Below are positions 1-10,195 of a stretch of DNA of 64,000 nucleotides, one piece after another. The notes under the pieces were generated by a model. The model did not search any database. It saw only the letters and a list, made by a program, of their open reading frames with translations, and was not told where the DNA came from. Position 1 is the stretch's first letter, and every line of letters starts with the position of its first letter. Origin of the DNA: Vibrio sp. SNU_ST1 (GTDB lineage Bacteria; Pseudomonadota; Gammaproteobacteria; Enterobacterales; Vibrionaceae); assembly GCF_030563405.1 (NCBI RefSeq), contig NZ_CP130748.1, forward strand, positions 248,001-312,000, written 5' to 3'. Made by a program: the position numbers and the translations under genes.

Positions 1-69
1 GAAACTCAAGCAGATCCAAAGTCTAGCACTCAAACTCGTTCAGACAGTTCACGTCAAGGGAGATACTAA
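1..69 (+). CDS. hflK: HflK C-terminal end (partial)
   Basis: The first 69 bases are an open frame of 22 codons plus TAA that enters from the left edge. The Q/S/D-rich tail ends in SRQGRY. Two bases after the stop lies the ATG of hflC, and hflK is the invariable upstream partner of hflC, so this is the end of HflK, the membrane SPFH protein that forms the HflKC complex around FtsH. Only the disordered tail is visible; the identification rests on context. Confidence 0.8.
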   Translation, partial: ETQADPKSSTQTRSDSSRQGRY

Positions 70-71
70 TA

Positions 72-1049
72 ATGCGTAAATTAATGATCCCTGTATTAGT
101 TGTGACGATTGCCCTTCTATTGATGTCACTATTTGTGATTCAAGAAGGCGAACGTGGCATGGTAATTCGTTTTGGTCGAGTTCTCGATGACAACGGCGTA
201 TCACGAATTTATGAACCAGGCTTGCACTTTAAACTGCCTATGTTTGATCGCGTAAAAGTACTTGATGCTCGTATTCAAACGATGGATGGTCGTTCTGACC
301 GTTTCGTAACATCAGAGAAAAAAGACGTTCTAATTGATACCTACGCAAAATGGCGTATTGCTGATTTTGGACGTTTTTATCTGAGTACCGGCGGCGGCAA
401 TATCATGACGGCAGAAGCACTTCTTGAGCGTAAAGTGACAGATGTTCTTCGTTCTGAAATTGGTTCTCGTGAAATTAAGCAGATCGTGTCAGGCCCTCGT
501 AATAAGGACATCCTGCCAGACTCTGCTGATAGCGAAGTTGTCACAACGGTAGCGGCTGCAGAAGCTCTAGAAGTTGATGGCGAACGCGATAAGATCATGG
601 AAAACGTTTTGTCTGGAACGGCAGAAAGTGCGATGGCTGATTTAGGTGTTGAAGTCGTTGATTTCCGAATGAAGAAGATTAACCTTCCTGACGAAATCAG
701 TGAATCTATCTACCGCCGTATGCGTGCAGAACGTGAGTCGGTTGCTCGTAGACACCGTTCACAAGGTCGTGAGAAAGCAGAAGTTATCCGTGCTCAAGCT
801 GAGCTAGAAGTCGCGACTGTTCTTGCTGAAGCTGACCGTACTGCTCGAGTGACTCGTGGTGATGCTGATGCAGAAGCAGCGAAGATCTACTCTGATGCAT
901 TTAGCAAAGACCCTGAGTTCTATGGCTTCATGCGTTCACTGCAAGCTTATGAGACATCATTTAGCGATAAGAGCGACATTCTAGTACTGGATCCGAAGAC
1001 TGACTTCTTCCAATACATGAATCAAGCAAGCGGTGCTCCAGCAAAATAA
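72..1049 (+). CDS. hflC: HflC, SPFH-domain modulator of FtsH protease
   Basis: This 325-residue protein has one N-terminal membrane segment (about residues 5-22). It is followed by a band-7/SPFH domain starting at the typical GERGMVIRFGRV motif, and then a charged alpha-helical stretch (about 220-270) rich in R/E/A, as in E. coli HflC (334 aa). With HflK it forms a large periplasmic cage around FtsH at the inner membrane and limits degradation of membrane and regulatory substrates. The start ATG lies 2 bp after the hflK stop, so the two genes are translationally coupled. A rho-independent terminator follows 44 bp downstream, so hflC is the last gene of its operon. Confidence 0.96.
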   Translation: MRKLMIPVLVVTIALLLMSLFVIQEGERGMVIRFGRVLDDNGVSRIYEPGLHFKLPMFDRVKVLDARIQTMDGRSDRFVTSEKKDVLIDTYAKWRIADFGRFYLSTGGGNIMTAEALLERKVTDVLRSEIGSREIKQIVSGPRNKDILPDSADSEVVTTVAAAEALEVDGERDKIMENVLSGTAESAMADLGVEVVDFRMKKINLPDEISESIYRRMRAERESVARRHRSQGREKAEVIRAQAELEVATVLAEADRTARVTRGDADAEAAKIYSDAFSKDPEFYGFMRSLQAYETSFSDKSDILVLDPKTDFFQYMNQASGAPAK

Positions 1050-1092
1050 GCGGATTCGTTAATTCATTAAATTAGCGAAGTACCTAAAAATC

Positions 1093-1120
1093 AAAAGGCT
1101 CCCATAATGGGAGCCTTTTT
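1093..1120 (+). terminator. Terminator of the hflKC operon
   Basis: A perfect GC-rich stem (AAAAGGCTCCC / GGGAGCCTTTT) around an ATAAT loop is followed by T-rich sequence. The flanking A and T runs would allow it to work in both directions, which would also serve the convergent DUF2065 gene. Confidence 0.85.
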
Positions 1121-1132
1121 GTTTTCTATTCG

Positions 1133-1167
1133 TTGAAGATTGAAGATTGAAGATTGAAGATTGAAGA
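1133..1167. repeat. Heptanucleotide tandem repeat (TTGAAGA)5
   Basis: There are five exact copies of TTGAAGA, followed by three decayed units (TTGCAGG, TTGACCA, TTGAATC, to 1188). It lies in the gap between hflC and the DUF2065 gene and is not coding on the strand of either. Confidence 0.9.
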
Positions 1168-1230
1168 TTGCAGGTTGACCATTGAATCTTCGAGGGAAGC
1201 TGTAGTGACAGCTCCGTACTTTGAGAAAAC

Positions 1231-1419
1231 CTAACGGTAGGTCATGAAGGCGATAACGGCACCAGCGACCACAAGACAACCGCCAATACGGCGCAGTTGC
1301 GTGTTTGGTTGCTCGCTCAGTTGCGCGACCATGTTTCTCCAGCCATTGGGTGCAATCAAGGGGCCGAGCCCTTCAACGATAAGAACGAGCCCAATAGCGA
1401 GCCAAATTGATTGAGACAT
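1231..1419 (-). CDS. yjeT: DUF2065 family small membrane protein (YjeT-like)
   Basis: This 62-residue protein has two hydrophobic segments, an N-terminal one (about residues 5-24) and a C-terminal one (about 45-59), separated by a polar loop containing PNGWRNMVAQLSEQPN and the RRIGG turn. That pattern, and the position between hflC and purA, match YjeT of E. coli (DUF2065), a predicted inner-membrane protein of unknown function. In E. coli it is co-oriented with hflC and purA, while here the frame lies on the minus strand. The function is unknown. Confidence 0.8.
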   Translation of the reverse strand: MSQSIWLAIGLVLIVEGLGPLIAPNGWRNMVAQLSEQPNTQLRRIGGCLVVAGAVIAFMTYR

Positions 1420-1530
1420 GGTTCTGCCTTTTGTCTATAAAATGCAATGATATCAGCATCTTTACACATTCGCCCTCAGTTATCGCTGGTTTATTTTTGT
1501 ACAGCGTTAACGTTTATGAACAAAAAGTGA

Positions 1531-1559
1531 CTGCAAGAAGTGTGATTCAGTGCTAGAAT
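1531..1559 (+). promoter_or_regulatory. Probable purA promoter
   Basis: CTGCAA at 1531-1536 and TAGAAT at 1554-1559 are separated by 17 bp and lie about 30 bp before the purA start. Just upstream, 1504-1519 contains a weak half-match to a PurR operator (core AACGTTT). I would not call that operator firmly. Confidence 0.5.
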
Positions 1560-1569
1560 CCATTTTTAA

Positions 1570-2907
<1,338 letters not shown>

Positions 2908-2981
2908 TGCCCGCAGAGTGATTACCACAGCACGAACAGTACTTTGATACTTAAAGTGCTTTGATAATTAAATAGTTTTCT

Positions 2982-3010
2982 AAAAGCCGACTTTATTAAG
3001 TCGGCTTTTT
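2982..3010 (+). terminator. Terminator after purA
   Basis: AAAAGCCGACTT / AAGTCGGCTTTTT stem with a short TATT loop and a T run. It lies 74 bp after the purA stop. Confidence 0.85.
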
Positions 3011-3098
3011 AATACCTGCAATTTGAAAACGAAGCTTTCTGTGATGATCTTTTGAACACCATATGGCAAAATATTGCCCATTAGCGGCAAGTTTTGTC

Positions 3099-3125
3099 TA
3101 AAGCCGTCAGGGTTATTGCCGATAC
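3099..3125 (+). promoter_or_regulatory. Sigma-28 (FliA) promoter of motX
   Basis: TAAA at 3099-3102, a 15-bp spacer, then GCCGATAC at 3118-3125 match the flagellar sigma-28 consensus TAAA-N15-GCCGATAA at 11 of 12 positions. It lies about 100 bp before the motX start, giving a 5' leader of about 93 nt. Late-class sigma-28 control of motX is expected in Vibrio. Confidence 0.85.
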
Positions 3126-3224
3126 AGATATCATGGAAAGTGAAGTTCACCCTATTTTGGTATGTGTAGAAATCATCTGCTGCCCTCAATAGATAGCTTT
3201 AATGACAGATAATAGAGTGCAGAT

Positions 3225-3860
3225 ATGAAGCTACGAATTGTAGCAGCTTCATTGATAGTGGCGCTGAGCTCACCCTTGAGTCATGCAGATTTGGCTGATG
3301 TGGGAGAGCCCGTTCCAATATATACAGAAGCTGAACTGATTAATTTAATAGAGAATAACCAACACCTAGAGCGAGTGAAAGCTGATAAGTGCCAGTTAGT
3401 TGAAGATATCGTTGCTCGTGCAACGCGTATTAGCTTGCCTTCTTATGAGTTTTTATACGGTGACATGTTGGCTTGGGGTGTGTGTGTTCCACAAGATGTA
3501 GAGCTTGGTCTTTACTATATGGAAAATGCGGCGCATCAAGGTTTACCTGCTGCGCTAGAACAGCTAGGTCGTTATTACTCTCGTGGTACCTTAGTTCAAC
3601 AAGACAAAGAGCGTGCGATCCCGTATTTACGTGAAGCTGCCTCTATGGGTAATTTAAGTGCAAGCATCCACTTAGCAGAACTCTTGTTACGTGACTATGG
3701 TAGCCCATTGGATTACGAAGATGCTTACCGTTGGCTGTATAATTCGGTAACGGCAGATCAAAGGCAGCACAAACGTATTACTGTGCTTCGTAGCGGCTTA
3801 GAACAGAGAATGCCAGACAATATTATCGCTCGAGCAAAACGCCGTGATGTCTTCTGGTAA
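3225..3860 (+). CDS. motX: MotX, sodium-driven polar flagellar motor protein
   Basis: The protein has 211 residues, starting with a Sec signal peptide (about residues 1-21, cleavage near SHA-DL). Sel1-type repeats follow, such as YYMENAAHQGLPAALEQLG and PYLREAASMGNLSASIHLAE. The length and composition match Vibrio MotX, which forms the T ring of the polar flagellar basal body with MotY and anchors the PomAB stator of the Na+-driven motor. Two cysteines (CQLVED, WGVCVPQ) can form the known intramolecular disulfide. It is monocistronic: sigma-28 promoter upstream, terminator 64 bp downstream, away from the main flagellar clusters, as in other vibrios. Confidence 0.92.
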   Translation: MKLRIVAASLIVALSSPLSHADLADVGEPVPIYTEAELINLIENNQHLERVKADKCQLVEDIVARATRISLPSYEFLYGDMLAWGVCVPQDVELGLYYMENAAHQGLPAALEQLGRYYSRGTLVQQDKERAIPYLREAASMGNLSASIHLAELLLRDYGSPLDYEDAYRWLYNSVTADQRQHKRITVLRSGLEQRMPDNIIARAKRRDVFW

Positions 3861-3923
3861 GATCGAATCGTGATTTTGAGTAGATGATTAATGACTGCAC
3901 TCATTACTCATCTATCTCGTATT

Positions 3924-3962
3924 AAAAAAGGCCTCGCTGGTGAATATCAGCGAGGCCTTTTT
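3924..3962 (+). terminator. Terminator after motX
   Basis: Perfect AAAAAGGCCTCGCTG / CAGCGAGGCCTTTTT stem around a short loop. Its A and T flanks make it bidirectional, so it can also end the convergent amidohydrolase transcript. Confidence 0.85.
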
Positions 3963-4030
3963 GATCTTAACTGCTTTTGGATTTAACTGTGGCCTTGATT
4001 TTACGAGAGCACAGCGCTCCGCCTTACTGG

Positions 4031-5440
4031 TTATTGAACAACTTCACCAGATTCAATTACCGTCTTACGAACGACTTTGGTGAAATCGAGAGCTTCTTGG
4101 CGAATTTGATCTTCATCGACCGTTAGCATGTCGCGATCTTGCATGATGATCTTGCCATCAACGATGGTGTGACGAACGTTACCCGAGTTAGCTGAGTAAA
4201 CTAATGCTGAGTATGGGTTGTACACAGGAACCATGTTTGGCGCCTTGGTGTCGATCACTATGATGTCGGCTAGTTTACCTGCTTCAAGAGAACCGATCTT
4301 ATTTTCCATGTGTAGCGCTTTTGCCGCGCCCATTGTCGCCATGTCGATCACTTTGATCGGCGGCATTGCAGCACGATCTTTATTAACTAGCTTGTGAACC
4401 TTAGCGACTTGGTTGAACTCATCAATAGTGCTCAGTGTGTTACCAGACATTGGGCCATCAGTACCTAAACCGATACGTACATTTTCGTCATACATCTTAA
4501 GCGCAGGTGATACGCCTTTTGCCGACTTGATGTTGGCACTCATGTTATGAGCCACACCCATATCTGATTTTTTCACAAGATCGATATCATGATCGTCTAC
4601 TAGGATCATGTGTGCGCCAACTAAGTTTTTGTTTAGTGCACCAATGCTGTCCATGTATTGAACCGGAGATAAACCTTCAGCTCGCTTTGCAATTTTTTCT
4701 TCTTCACGATGAGATTCAGCTAAGTGAATCATTACTGGAACATCAAGTTCTAGAGAAAGCTTTGCTACTTTTTGAAGGACTTCTGTTGTGTTTGTGTAAG
4801 GGGCGTGAGGAGCAAATGCAGGTGTAATACGCGGGTGATCTTTATATTCTTCAATGAAGTTTAAAGCGTATTTAATACCTTCTTCCGCGTTTGCTGCATC
4901 AGCCACTGGGAATTTGATTACTGTTTCGCCCAATACTGCGCGCATACCAATTTTATCAACAGTTTTAGCCACTTCGTCTTCAAAGTAGTACATATCAGCG
5001 TAAGTGGTTACGCCACCTTTTACCATTTCAACGTTACCTAGGTTAGCGCCTATACGAACCATATCGCGAGATACTAACTTAGCTTCAAGTGGGAAGATGT
5101 AGCGGTGCAAGCGATCAGGCACATCATCGGCCAACGAACGGAAAACCGTCATGGATACGTGAGTATGAGTATTGATGAGACCTGGCATTACGATATCGCC
5201 ATCAACGTCTAGCACTTGTTTAGCTTGATACTGCTTCTCTAGCGAAGCATCGCCAACCGCAATGATCTTGTTGTCTTTGACGACAACAGTGCCGCTCTCG
5301 TAAACCGTTTTCTCTTGGTTCATGGTTAGAACCATGGCATCGGTTATCATCAGGTCAGCTTTTTCCATTGCTGAACTTGCAAATGGAAATAGAGCTAGGC
5401 TTGCCATCGCTGAAGCCAATAGGGTGCGTTTTAGTTTCAT
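4031..5440 (-). CDS. Exported amidohydrolase of the MTA/SAH deaminase-like family
   Basis: I take the start at 5440, giving 469 residues. The upstream in-frame ATG at 5497 would put 19 residues before an obvious signal peptide (MKLKRTLLASAMASLALFPFASSA). The rest is a metal-dependent TIM-barrel amidohydrolase: MPGLINTHTHVSM (first metal His pair), FAPHAPYT, IHLAES, GAHMILVD and IGLGTDGPMSG (metal Asp), ending in the beta-sandwich segment AGKLADIIVID. The closest recognised family is 5-methylthioadenosine/S-adenosylhomocysteine deaminase and chlorohydrolase (SsnA/TrzA/MtaD). The signal peptide places it in the periplasm, which is unusual for that family, so the true substrate is open. Confidence 0.8.
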   Translation of the reverse strand: MKLKRTLLASAMASLALFPFASSAMEKADLMITDAMVLTMNQEKTVYESGTVVVKDNKIIAVGDASLEKQYQAKQVLDVDGDIVMPGLINTHTHVSMTVFRSLADDVPDRLHRYIFPLEAKLVSRDMVRIGANLGNVEMVKGGVTTYADMYYFEDEVAKTVDKIGMRAVLGETVIKFPVADAANAEEGIKYALNFIEEYKDHPRITPAFAPHAPYTNTTEVLQKVAKLSLELDVPVMIHLAESHREEEKIAKRAEGLSPVQYMDSIGALNKNLVGAHMILVDDHDIDLVKKSDMGVAHNMSANIKSAKGVSPALKMYDENVRIGLGTDGPMSGNTLSTIDEFNQVAKVHKLVNKDRAAMPPIKVIDMATMGAAKALHMENKIGSLEAGKLADIIVIDTKAPNMVPVYNPYSALVYSANSGNVRHTIVDGKIIMQDRDMLTVDEDQIRQEALDFTKVVRKTVIESGEVVQ

Positions 5441-5689
5441 ATCAATACTCAGAACAGGTGTTGGTAAAGTGCGTGGATAATAGTGTATTTCATTCATGGC
5501 GCAAACGTTTGTTTTATCGTTTGCTTGAGATTTTGATGATAGTCCGCGTCTATGAAGTGATGTTTCACAAAGTGAAGATATGTATCAATCTTAGGTTATT
5601 TTAGGCTTTTCCAAAGCATATCTGTAGCTTACCTCTAGCATCAGATATACTAGGGGTAATATACCTTCCTTGCTTAAGCAGGCCCGCCT

Positions 5690-8191
5690 ATGTCAAAAAA
5701 CACACCAATGTCAGAAAACACGACAGCGACAACCACTGTTGATCCTTTTGCCGACCGAGAGTCGAAAAATTACGAAAACCCAGTACCAAGCCGTGAGTTC
5801 ATTATTTCGTTTCTAACAGACGCGAATATTCCTATGAACCGCAACGATCTATTCGAAGCTTTGGGTTTGGCTGGAGAGGAACAATATGAAGGGCTGCGTC
5901 GTCGTTTACGTGCAATGGAACGTGATGGACAGCTTATCTTTACTCGTCGTCAGTGTTACGCATTGCCTGAGAAGATGGAATTGATTAAAGGCTTTGTGAT
6001 TGGTCATAAAGACGGTCATGGTTGGGTACGCCCAGACGGCAGTGTGGGTAAAGACAATGATATCGTGCTGCCGCATCATCAGATGAAAACCATCATGCAC
6101 GGTGATTACGTATTGGTTCAGCCAACTGACAACAGTAAGCGTGGCCGTCGTGAAGGCCGTTTGGTTCGTGTGCTTGAAGAGCGTAAAACGCCACTTGTTG
6201 GTCGCTTCTTCCTAGAGTACGGCCATTCTTATGTGGTTGCTGATGATTCGCGTATTAGTCACGACATCCAGATCCCAACTGAGCATAAAGGCGGTGCTCG
6301 AATGGGTAATGTGGTTGTGATTGAAATTACGGACCGCGGTGGTCGTTCTCGTAACATGATGGGTAAAGTGACCGAAGTTCTTGGTGAGAATATGGCTCCG
6401 GGTATGGAAACGCAGATCGCGATCCGTACTCACCAGATCCCACAAGAGTGGCCTGAAGCGGTAGATAAGCAAATCGAAAATCTTGGTGAGCATGTTCCTG
6501 AAGAAGCAAAAGAAGGACGTGTTGATCTACGCAAACTCCCATTGGTTACCATTGATGGCGAAGATGCGCGTGACTTCGATGATGCGGTTTACTGTGAAGC
6601 GAAGAAAGGCGGCGGCTGGCGCCTATGGGTAGCGATTGCTGACGTAAGTTACTACGTTCGCCCAGAGACAGCGCTAGACAAGGAAGCGATTAACCGTGGT
6701 AACTCGGTATACTTCCCATCACAAGTTGTCCCAATGCTGCCAGAAGTACTTTCAAATGGTTTGTGTTCATTGAACCCTCAAGTCGACCGTTTGTGTATGG
6801 TGTGTGAGATGACTATCTCAGACAAAGGTAAACTGTCAGGCTACAAGCACTATGAAGCAGTCATGAATTCTCATGCTCGTCTTACTTATAACAAAGTAGG
6901 CGCGATCTTAGATGGCAATGAAGAGTTACGTGAACGTTACGAACCAGAAGTACCACATCTTGAAGAGCTTCATAAGATGTATAAGGTGCTTAAGAAAACG
7001 CGTGACGAACGTGGTGCGATTGAATTTGAAACGGTAGAAACTAAGTTTATCTTCAATGCGGATCGTAAGATCGACCGTATTGAGCCAGTAATCCGTAACG
7101 ATGCACACAAGATCATCGAAGAATGTATGATTCTTGCGAATATCGCATCGGCATCTTACGTAGAAAAAGCGAAAGAGCCTGCTCTATACCGTGTTCACGA
7201 TACTCCGGGTGAAGAGCGCTTAATGGGCTTCAAGAGCTTCTTAAGTGAATTAGGTTTAACACTGGAAGGTGGCCTGTCGCCATCTCCGGTAGACTATGCA
7301 CAACTGATGCAGCAGATTAACGAACGTGAAGACCGTGAGTTAATCCAAACTATGCTGCTGCGCTCAATGAAACAAGCGGTATACAACGCGGATAACGCGG
7401 GTCACTTTGGTCTAGCTCTTAAGCGCTATGCTCACTTTACCTCGCCAATTCGTCGTTACCCAGATTTACTATTGCACCGTGCGATTAAGTACCTTATTGC
7501 GAAAGAAGAAGGCCGTAACAGCGAACGTTGGACGCCAACCGGTGGTTACCATTACACTTTCGATGATATGGATTTCTACGGCGAGCAGTGTTCAATGACT
7601 GAGCGTCGTGCTGATGACGCTACACGTGAAGTGAACGACTGGCTGAAATGTGAATACATGCAAGACCATGTTGGCGAAGTGATGGATGGCGTGATTGCCA
7701 ACGTAACTGGCTTCGGCTTCTTTGTGCGTCTAACGGAACTGCACATCGATGGTCTGGTACATATCTCAGCGCTAGCGAATGACTACTACCAATTTGATGC
7801 TGTTGGTCAGCGTCTGGTTGGTGAAAGTTCAGGCAATATCTACCGCTTGGGTGACTCGGTTAAAGTGAAGGTTTCGGCAGTTAACTTAGAAACTCGTCAA
7901 ATCGACTTTGATTTAGAAGACACCGATCGTCAGCCGCGTGGTAAAGGTAAAACAGCCAAGAAGCGTGCTGCTGAAGCGATGAAAAAGGCGAAAAGCAAGA
8001 AGCGTTCAGCGGTGAAGAGTAATAAGCCGGGTGTACCTGCAACGCCTTTAGTTGAACCAACTAAACGACCAGACGGAAGTAGCGAAAGCTCAGCTAAGAA
8101 GAAAAATCCAGCGAATAAAACTGGTGCTGCTAAAGCTCGTGCGAAGAAAAAGCGCGCAGCAAGCCGTAAGCCAAAGGCTGATAAGTCTTAA
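5690..8191 (+). CDS. rnr: Ribonuclease R (3'-5' exoribonuclease)
   Basis: This 833-residue protein has an N-terminal winged-helix segment (about residues 30-95) and cold-shock domains (about 95-260). The RNB catalytic domain follows, with the metal-binding [15 protein letters not shown] motif (about 287-301) and [18 protein letters not shown]-terminal S1 domain (about 662-745, [25 protein letters not shown]) is followed by a long Lys/Ala-rich tail. RNase R degrades structured RNA processively and works in rRNA quality control and cold or stationary-phase survival. A second in-frame ATG seven codons in is also a possible start. The gene precedes rlmB, as in E. coli. Confidence 0.97.
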   Translation: MSKNTPMSENTTATTTVDPFADRESKNYENPVPSREFIISFLTDANIPMNRNDLFEALGLAGEEQYEGLRRRLRAMERDGQLIFTRRQCYALPEKMELIKGFVIGHKDGHGWVRPDGSVGKDNDIVLPHHQMKTIMHGDYVLVQPTDNSKRGRREGRLVRVLEERKTPLVGRFFLEYGHSYVVADDSRISHDIQIPTEHKGGARMGNVVVIEITDRGGRSRNMMGKVTEVLGENMAPGMETQIAIRTHQIPQEWPEAVDKQIENLGEHVPEEAKEGRVDLRKLPLVTIDGEDARDFDDAVYCEAKKGGGWRLWVAIADVSYYVRPETALDKEAINRGNSVYFPSQVVPMLPEVLSNGLCSLNPQVDRLCMVCEMTISDKGKLSGYKHYEAVMNSHARLTYNKVGAILDGNEELRERYEPEVPHLEELHKMYKVLKKTRDERGAIEFETVETKFIFNADRKIDRIEPVIRNDAHKIIEECMILANIASASYVEKAKEPALYRVHDTPGEERLMGFKSFLSELGLTLEGGLSPSPVDYAQLMQQINEREDRELIQTMLLRSMKQAVYNADNAGHFGLALKRYAHFTSPIRRYPDLLLHRAIKYLIAKEEGRNSERWTPTGGYHYTFDDMDFYGEQCSMTERRADDATREVNDWLKCEYMQDHVGEVMDGVIANVTGFGFFVRLTELHIDGLVHISALANDYYQFDAVGQRLVGESSGNIYRLGDSVKVKVSAVNLETRQIDFDLEDTDRQPRGKGKTAKKRAAEAMKKAKSKKRSAVKSNKPGVPATPLVEPTKRPDGSSESSAKKKNPANKTGAAKARAKKKRAASRKPKADKS

Positions 8192-8350
8192 GCTATCGTC
8201 ATTACAGTGACTAGTAGGGCTTAAACGTCTAACGAATTTAAATGCGAGAGTATCAGGCGGAAGATGCATGCTCTCGAAATAAACAATACAGAGATGGGTG
8301 CATCGGGTTTGATGACATTCACCTCTGAGCAATAAGAGTAACCAGAGACA

Positions 8351-9091
8351 ATGAGTAACGAATTTATTTACGGTATTCACGCGGTGAAAGCCGTACTAGA
8401 AAAAGATCCAGCACGTTTTATCGAAGCCTATGTACTGAAAGGGCGTCAAGACGATCGCCTTCTTCCATTACTGAATCAATTGCAGCAATTTGGCGTATCG
8501 ATTCAACAAATGGGTCGTAAGCCGCTTGATGAAAAAGCACAAGGTGCGAATCACCAAGGTCTTATTGCTAAGGTGAAGCCTGCTAAGCAGCTTAATGAAA
8601 CTCACCTAGACGATATCCTAGCGCAGCACGAACAGCCTCTGCTGTTGGTTCTAGACGGCGTAACAGACCCTCACAACCTAGGTGCTTGTCTGCGTAATGC
8701 GGATGCCGCAGGTGTTGCTGCTGTTATCGTACCTAAAGACCGCTCTTCGCCGCTAACAGCAACGGTAAGCAAGGTAGCGTGTGGTGCGGCTGAAACCGTT
8801 CCTCTAGTACGTGTAACCAATCTCGCTCGTACTATGCGTGCACTGCAAGAGCAGGGTGTATGGTTTGTGGGTACCGCAGGTGAAGCAACGCATGATATCT
8901 ACCAAGCGAAGTTAACAGGCCCTCTTGCTGTGGTTATGGGTGCTGAAGGTGACGGTATGCGTCGTCTAACGCGTGAAACCTGTGATGACCTAATTAAGAT
9001 CCCAATGTCAGGCAGCGTGTCGAGCCTAAACGTTTCAGTAGCATCGGGCATCTGTCTGTTCGAAGCGGTACGCCAGCGTTTAGCTCAATAG
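8351..9091 (+). CDS. rlmB: 23S rRNA (Gm2251) 2'-O-methyltransferase RlmB
   Basis: This 246-residue SpoU/TrmH-family enzyme has an N-terminal substrate-binding domain (about residues 1-85, starting [14 protein letters not shown]). The SPOUT catalytic domain carries the three family motifs [25 protein letters not shown] and [21 protein letters not shown], which build the trefoil knot and SAM site. It methylates the ribose of G2251 in the 23S P loop. It follows rnr after a 159-bp gap in which I see no gene, and a terminator lies 50 bp after the stop, so it is probably the last gene of the rnr-rlmB unit. Confidence 0.96.
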   Translation: MSNEFIYGIHAVKAVLEKDPARFIEAYVLKGRQDDRLLPLLNQLQQFGVSIQQMGRKPLDEKAQGANHQGLIAKVKPAKQLNETHLDDILAQHEQPLLLVLDGVTDPHNLGACLRNADAAGVAAVIVPKDRSSPLTATVSKVACGAAETVPLVRVTNLARTMRALQEQGVWFVGTAGEATHDIYQAKLTGPLAVVMGAEGDGMRRLTRETCDDLIKIPMSGSVSSLNVSVASGICLFEAVRQRLAQ

Positions 9092-9140
9092 CGTTAAGCT
9101 GAGTAAAAAGACAAAGCGACTTTAAGTCTATGAATTTATT

Positions 9141-9175
9141 AACGCTCACCACTTGCTGGTGGGCGTTTCTTTTTA
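9141..9175 (+). terminator. Terminator after rlmB
   Basis: AACGCTCACCA / TGGTGGGCGTT stem (one A-to-G wobble position) followed by TCTTTTT. Confidence 0.75.
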
Positions 9176-9256
9176 GGGCCTAGAGTGACAAATTGACAGA
9201 ATCACAGATGGCTAGATGGCGACAGAAAAACTGTTTCATTATTAGCCAAATACCGC

Positions 9257-9283
9257 TTGCCAATACCGGGTTCTTTCTATAAT
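9257..9283 (+). promoter_or_regulatory. Probable promoter of the rpsF operon
   Basis: TTGCCA at 9257-9262 and TATAAT at 9278-9283 are 15 bp apart (slightly short). The predicted start near 9290 places the structured leader at the very beginning of the mRNA. Confidence 0.6.
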
Positions 9284-9300
9284 ATTTGCCGTCCTTAAAA

Positions 9301-9359
9301 CTCGGTCATTTTTCTTTAGTTCCTTGCTTCCCTTGGACGACCGAGCCTTTCGTGGAAGC
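9301..9359 (+). promoter_or_regulatory. Structured rpsF leader, likely S6:S18 autoregulatory element
   Basis: Two alternative pairings exist. One is a long-range stem CTCGGTC (9301-9307) with GACCGAG (9339-9345). The other is a local stem GCTTCC (9326-9331) with GGAAGC (9354-9359), capped by a CTTGG-ACGA-CCGAG hairpin. They share the CCGAG strand and so exclude each other. Bacterial rpsF leaders are known to carry a CCG-containing motif bound by the S6:S18 complex for feedback control. Position and motif fit, but I have not compared it with the consensus model. Confidence 0.55.
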
Positions 9360-9383
9360 TAATAATCCGTAAGGAGCAACCAA

Positions 9384-9797
9384 ATGCGTCATTATGAAAT
9401 CGTATTCATGGTTCACCCTGATCAAAGCGAGCAAGTTGCTGGCATGATCGAGCGTTACACTGGTTCAATCACTGAAGCTGGTGGTACTATCCACCGTCTA
9501 GAAGACTGGGGCCGCCGTCAAATGGCTTACCCAATCAACAAACTTCACAAAGCTCACTACGTTCTTATGAACGTTGAAGCTGGCCAAGAAGTGATGGACG
9601 AGCTAGAAACTGCTTTCCGTTTTAACGATGCAGTTCTACGTAACATGATCATGCGCACTAAAGGCGCTGTGACTGAGCAATCTATCATGCTTAAGCAAAA
9701 AGAAGAGCGTGCAGAGCGTGCTCCTCGTCGTGATGACCGTGAAGAACGTGCACCACGTCGTGAAGAAGAAGCTAAGCCAGAAGCTGCTGCTGAGTAA
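9384..9797 (+). CDS. rpsF: Ribosomal protein S6
   Basis: The 137-residue protein starts with [18 protein letters not shown], the beta-1/alpha-1 of S6, and has an E/R-rich disordered tail (from about residue 105, repeats of ERAPRRDD type). S6 binds the 30S platform together with S18, whose gene lies 132 bp downstream. The SD sequence AAGGAG sits 7 bp before the ATG. Codon use is strongly biased, as for highly expressed genes. The usual neighbour priB is not present between rpsF and rpsR. Confidence 0.98.
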   Translation: MRHYEIVFMVHPDQSEQVAGMIERYTGSITEAGGTIHRLEDWGRRQMAYPINKLHKAHYVLMNVEAGQEVMDELETAFRFNDAVLRNMIMRTKGAVTEQSIMLKQKEERAERAPRRDDREERAPRREEEAKPEAAAE

Positions 9798-9843
9798 TTC
9801 TTTTTTGGCCTTTTAGGTCATTAAATTTTATTCAACTCGTTTA

Positions 9844-9898
9844 GGTATTCTCACTACAAGCATTTGCTTAGACTTATTTATAAGTTCGTGTGAGTACC
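9844..9898 (+). ncRNA. Predicted three-way-junction RNA in the rpsF-rpsR gap
   Basis: An outer stem pairs 9844-9854 with 9888-9898: ten of eleven positions pair, including one G-U wobble, with a single T-T mismatch at 9851/9891. It encloses two hairpins, 9858-9869 (AAGC/GCTT) and 9872-9885 (ACTTA/TAAGT with a TTTA loop). Linkers are only 1-3 nt. It ends about 30 nt before the rpsR ATG, inside the S6 operon mRNA. I know of no described element with this position. It could be a processing site, a translational control element for S18, or chance. Confidence 0.45.
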
Positions 9899-9926
9899 GC
9901 ATTATTAAATTTAGATCAGGAGATAG

Positions 9927-10157
<231 letters not shown>

Positions 10158-10195
10158 TCGGTAATAGTTAATAATAGTTTAAGAGGACTAAGATA

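Noticed and set aside
377-598. Minus-strand frame antisense to hflC
   Set aside because: Shadow of the strong hflC frame with low-complexity Ser/Arg composition.
1504-1519. PurR operator before purA
   Set aside because: Only the AACGTTT core matches; too many mismatches in the flanks to call without a scoring matrix.
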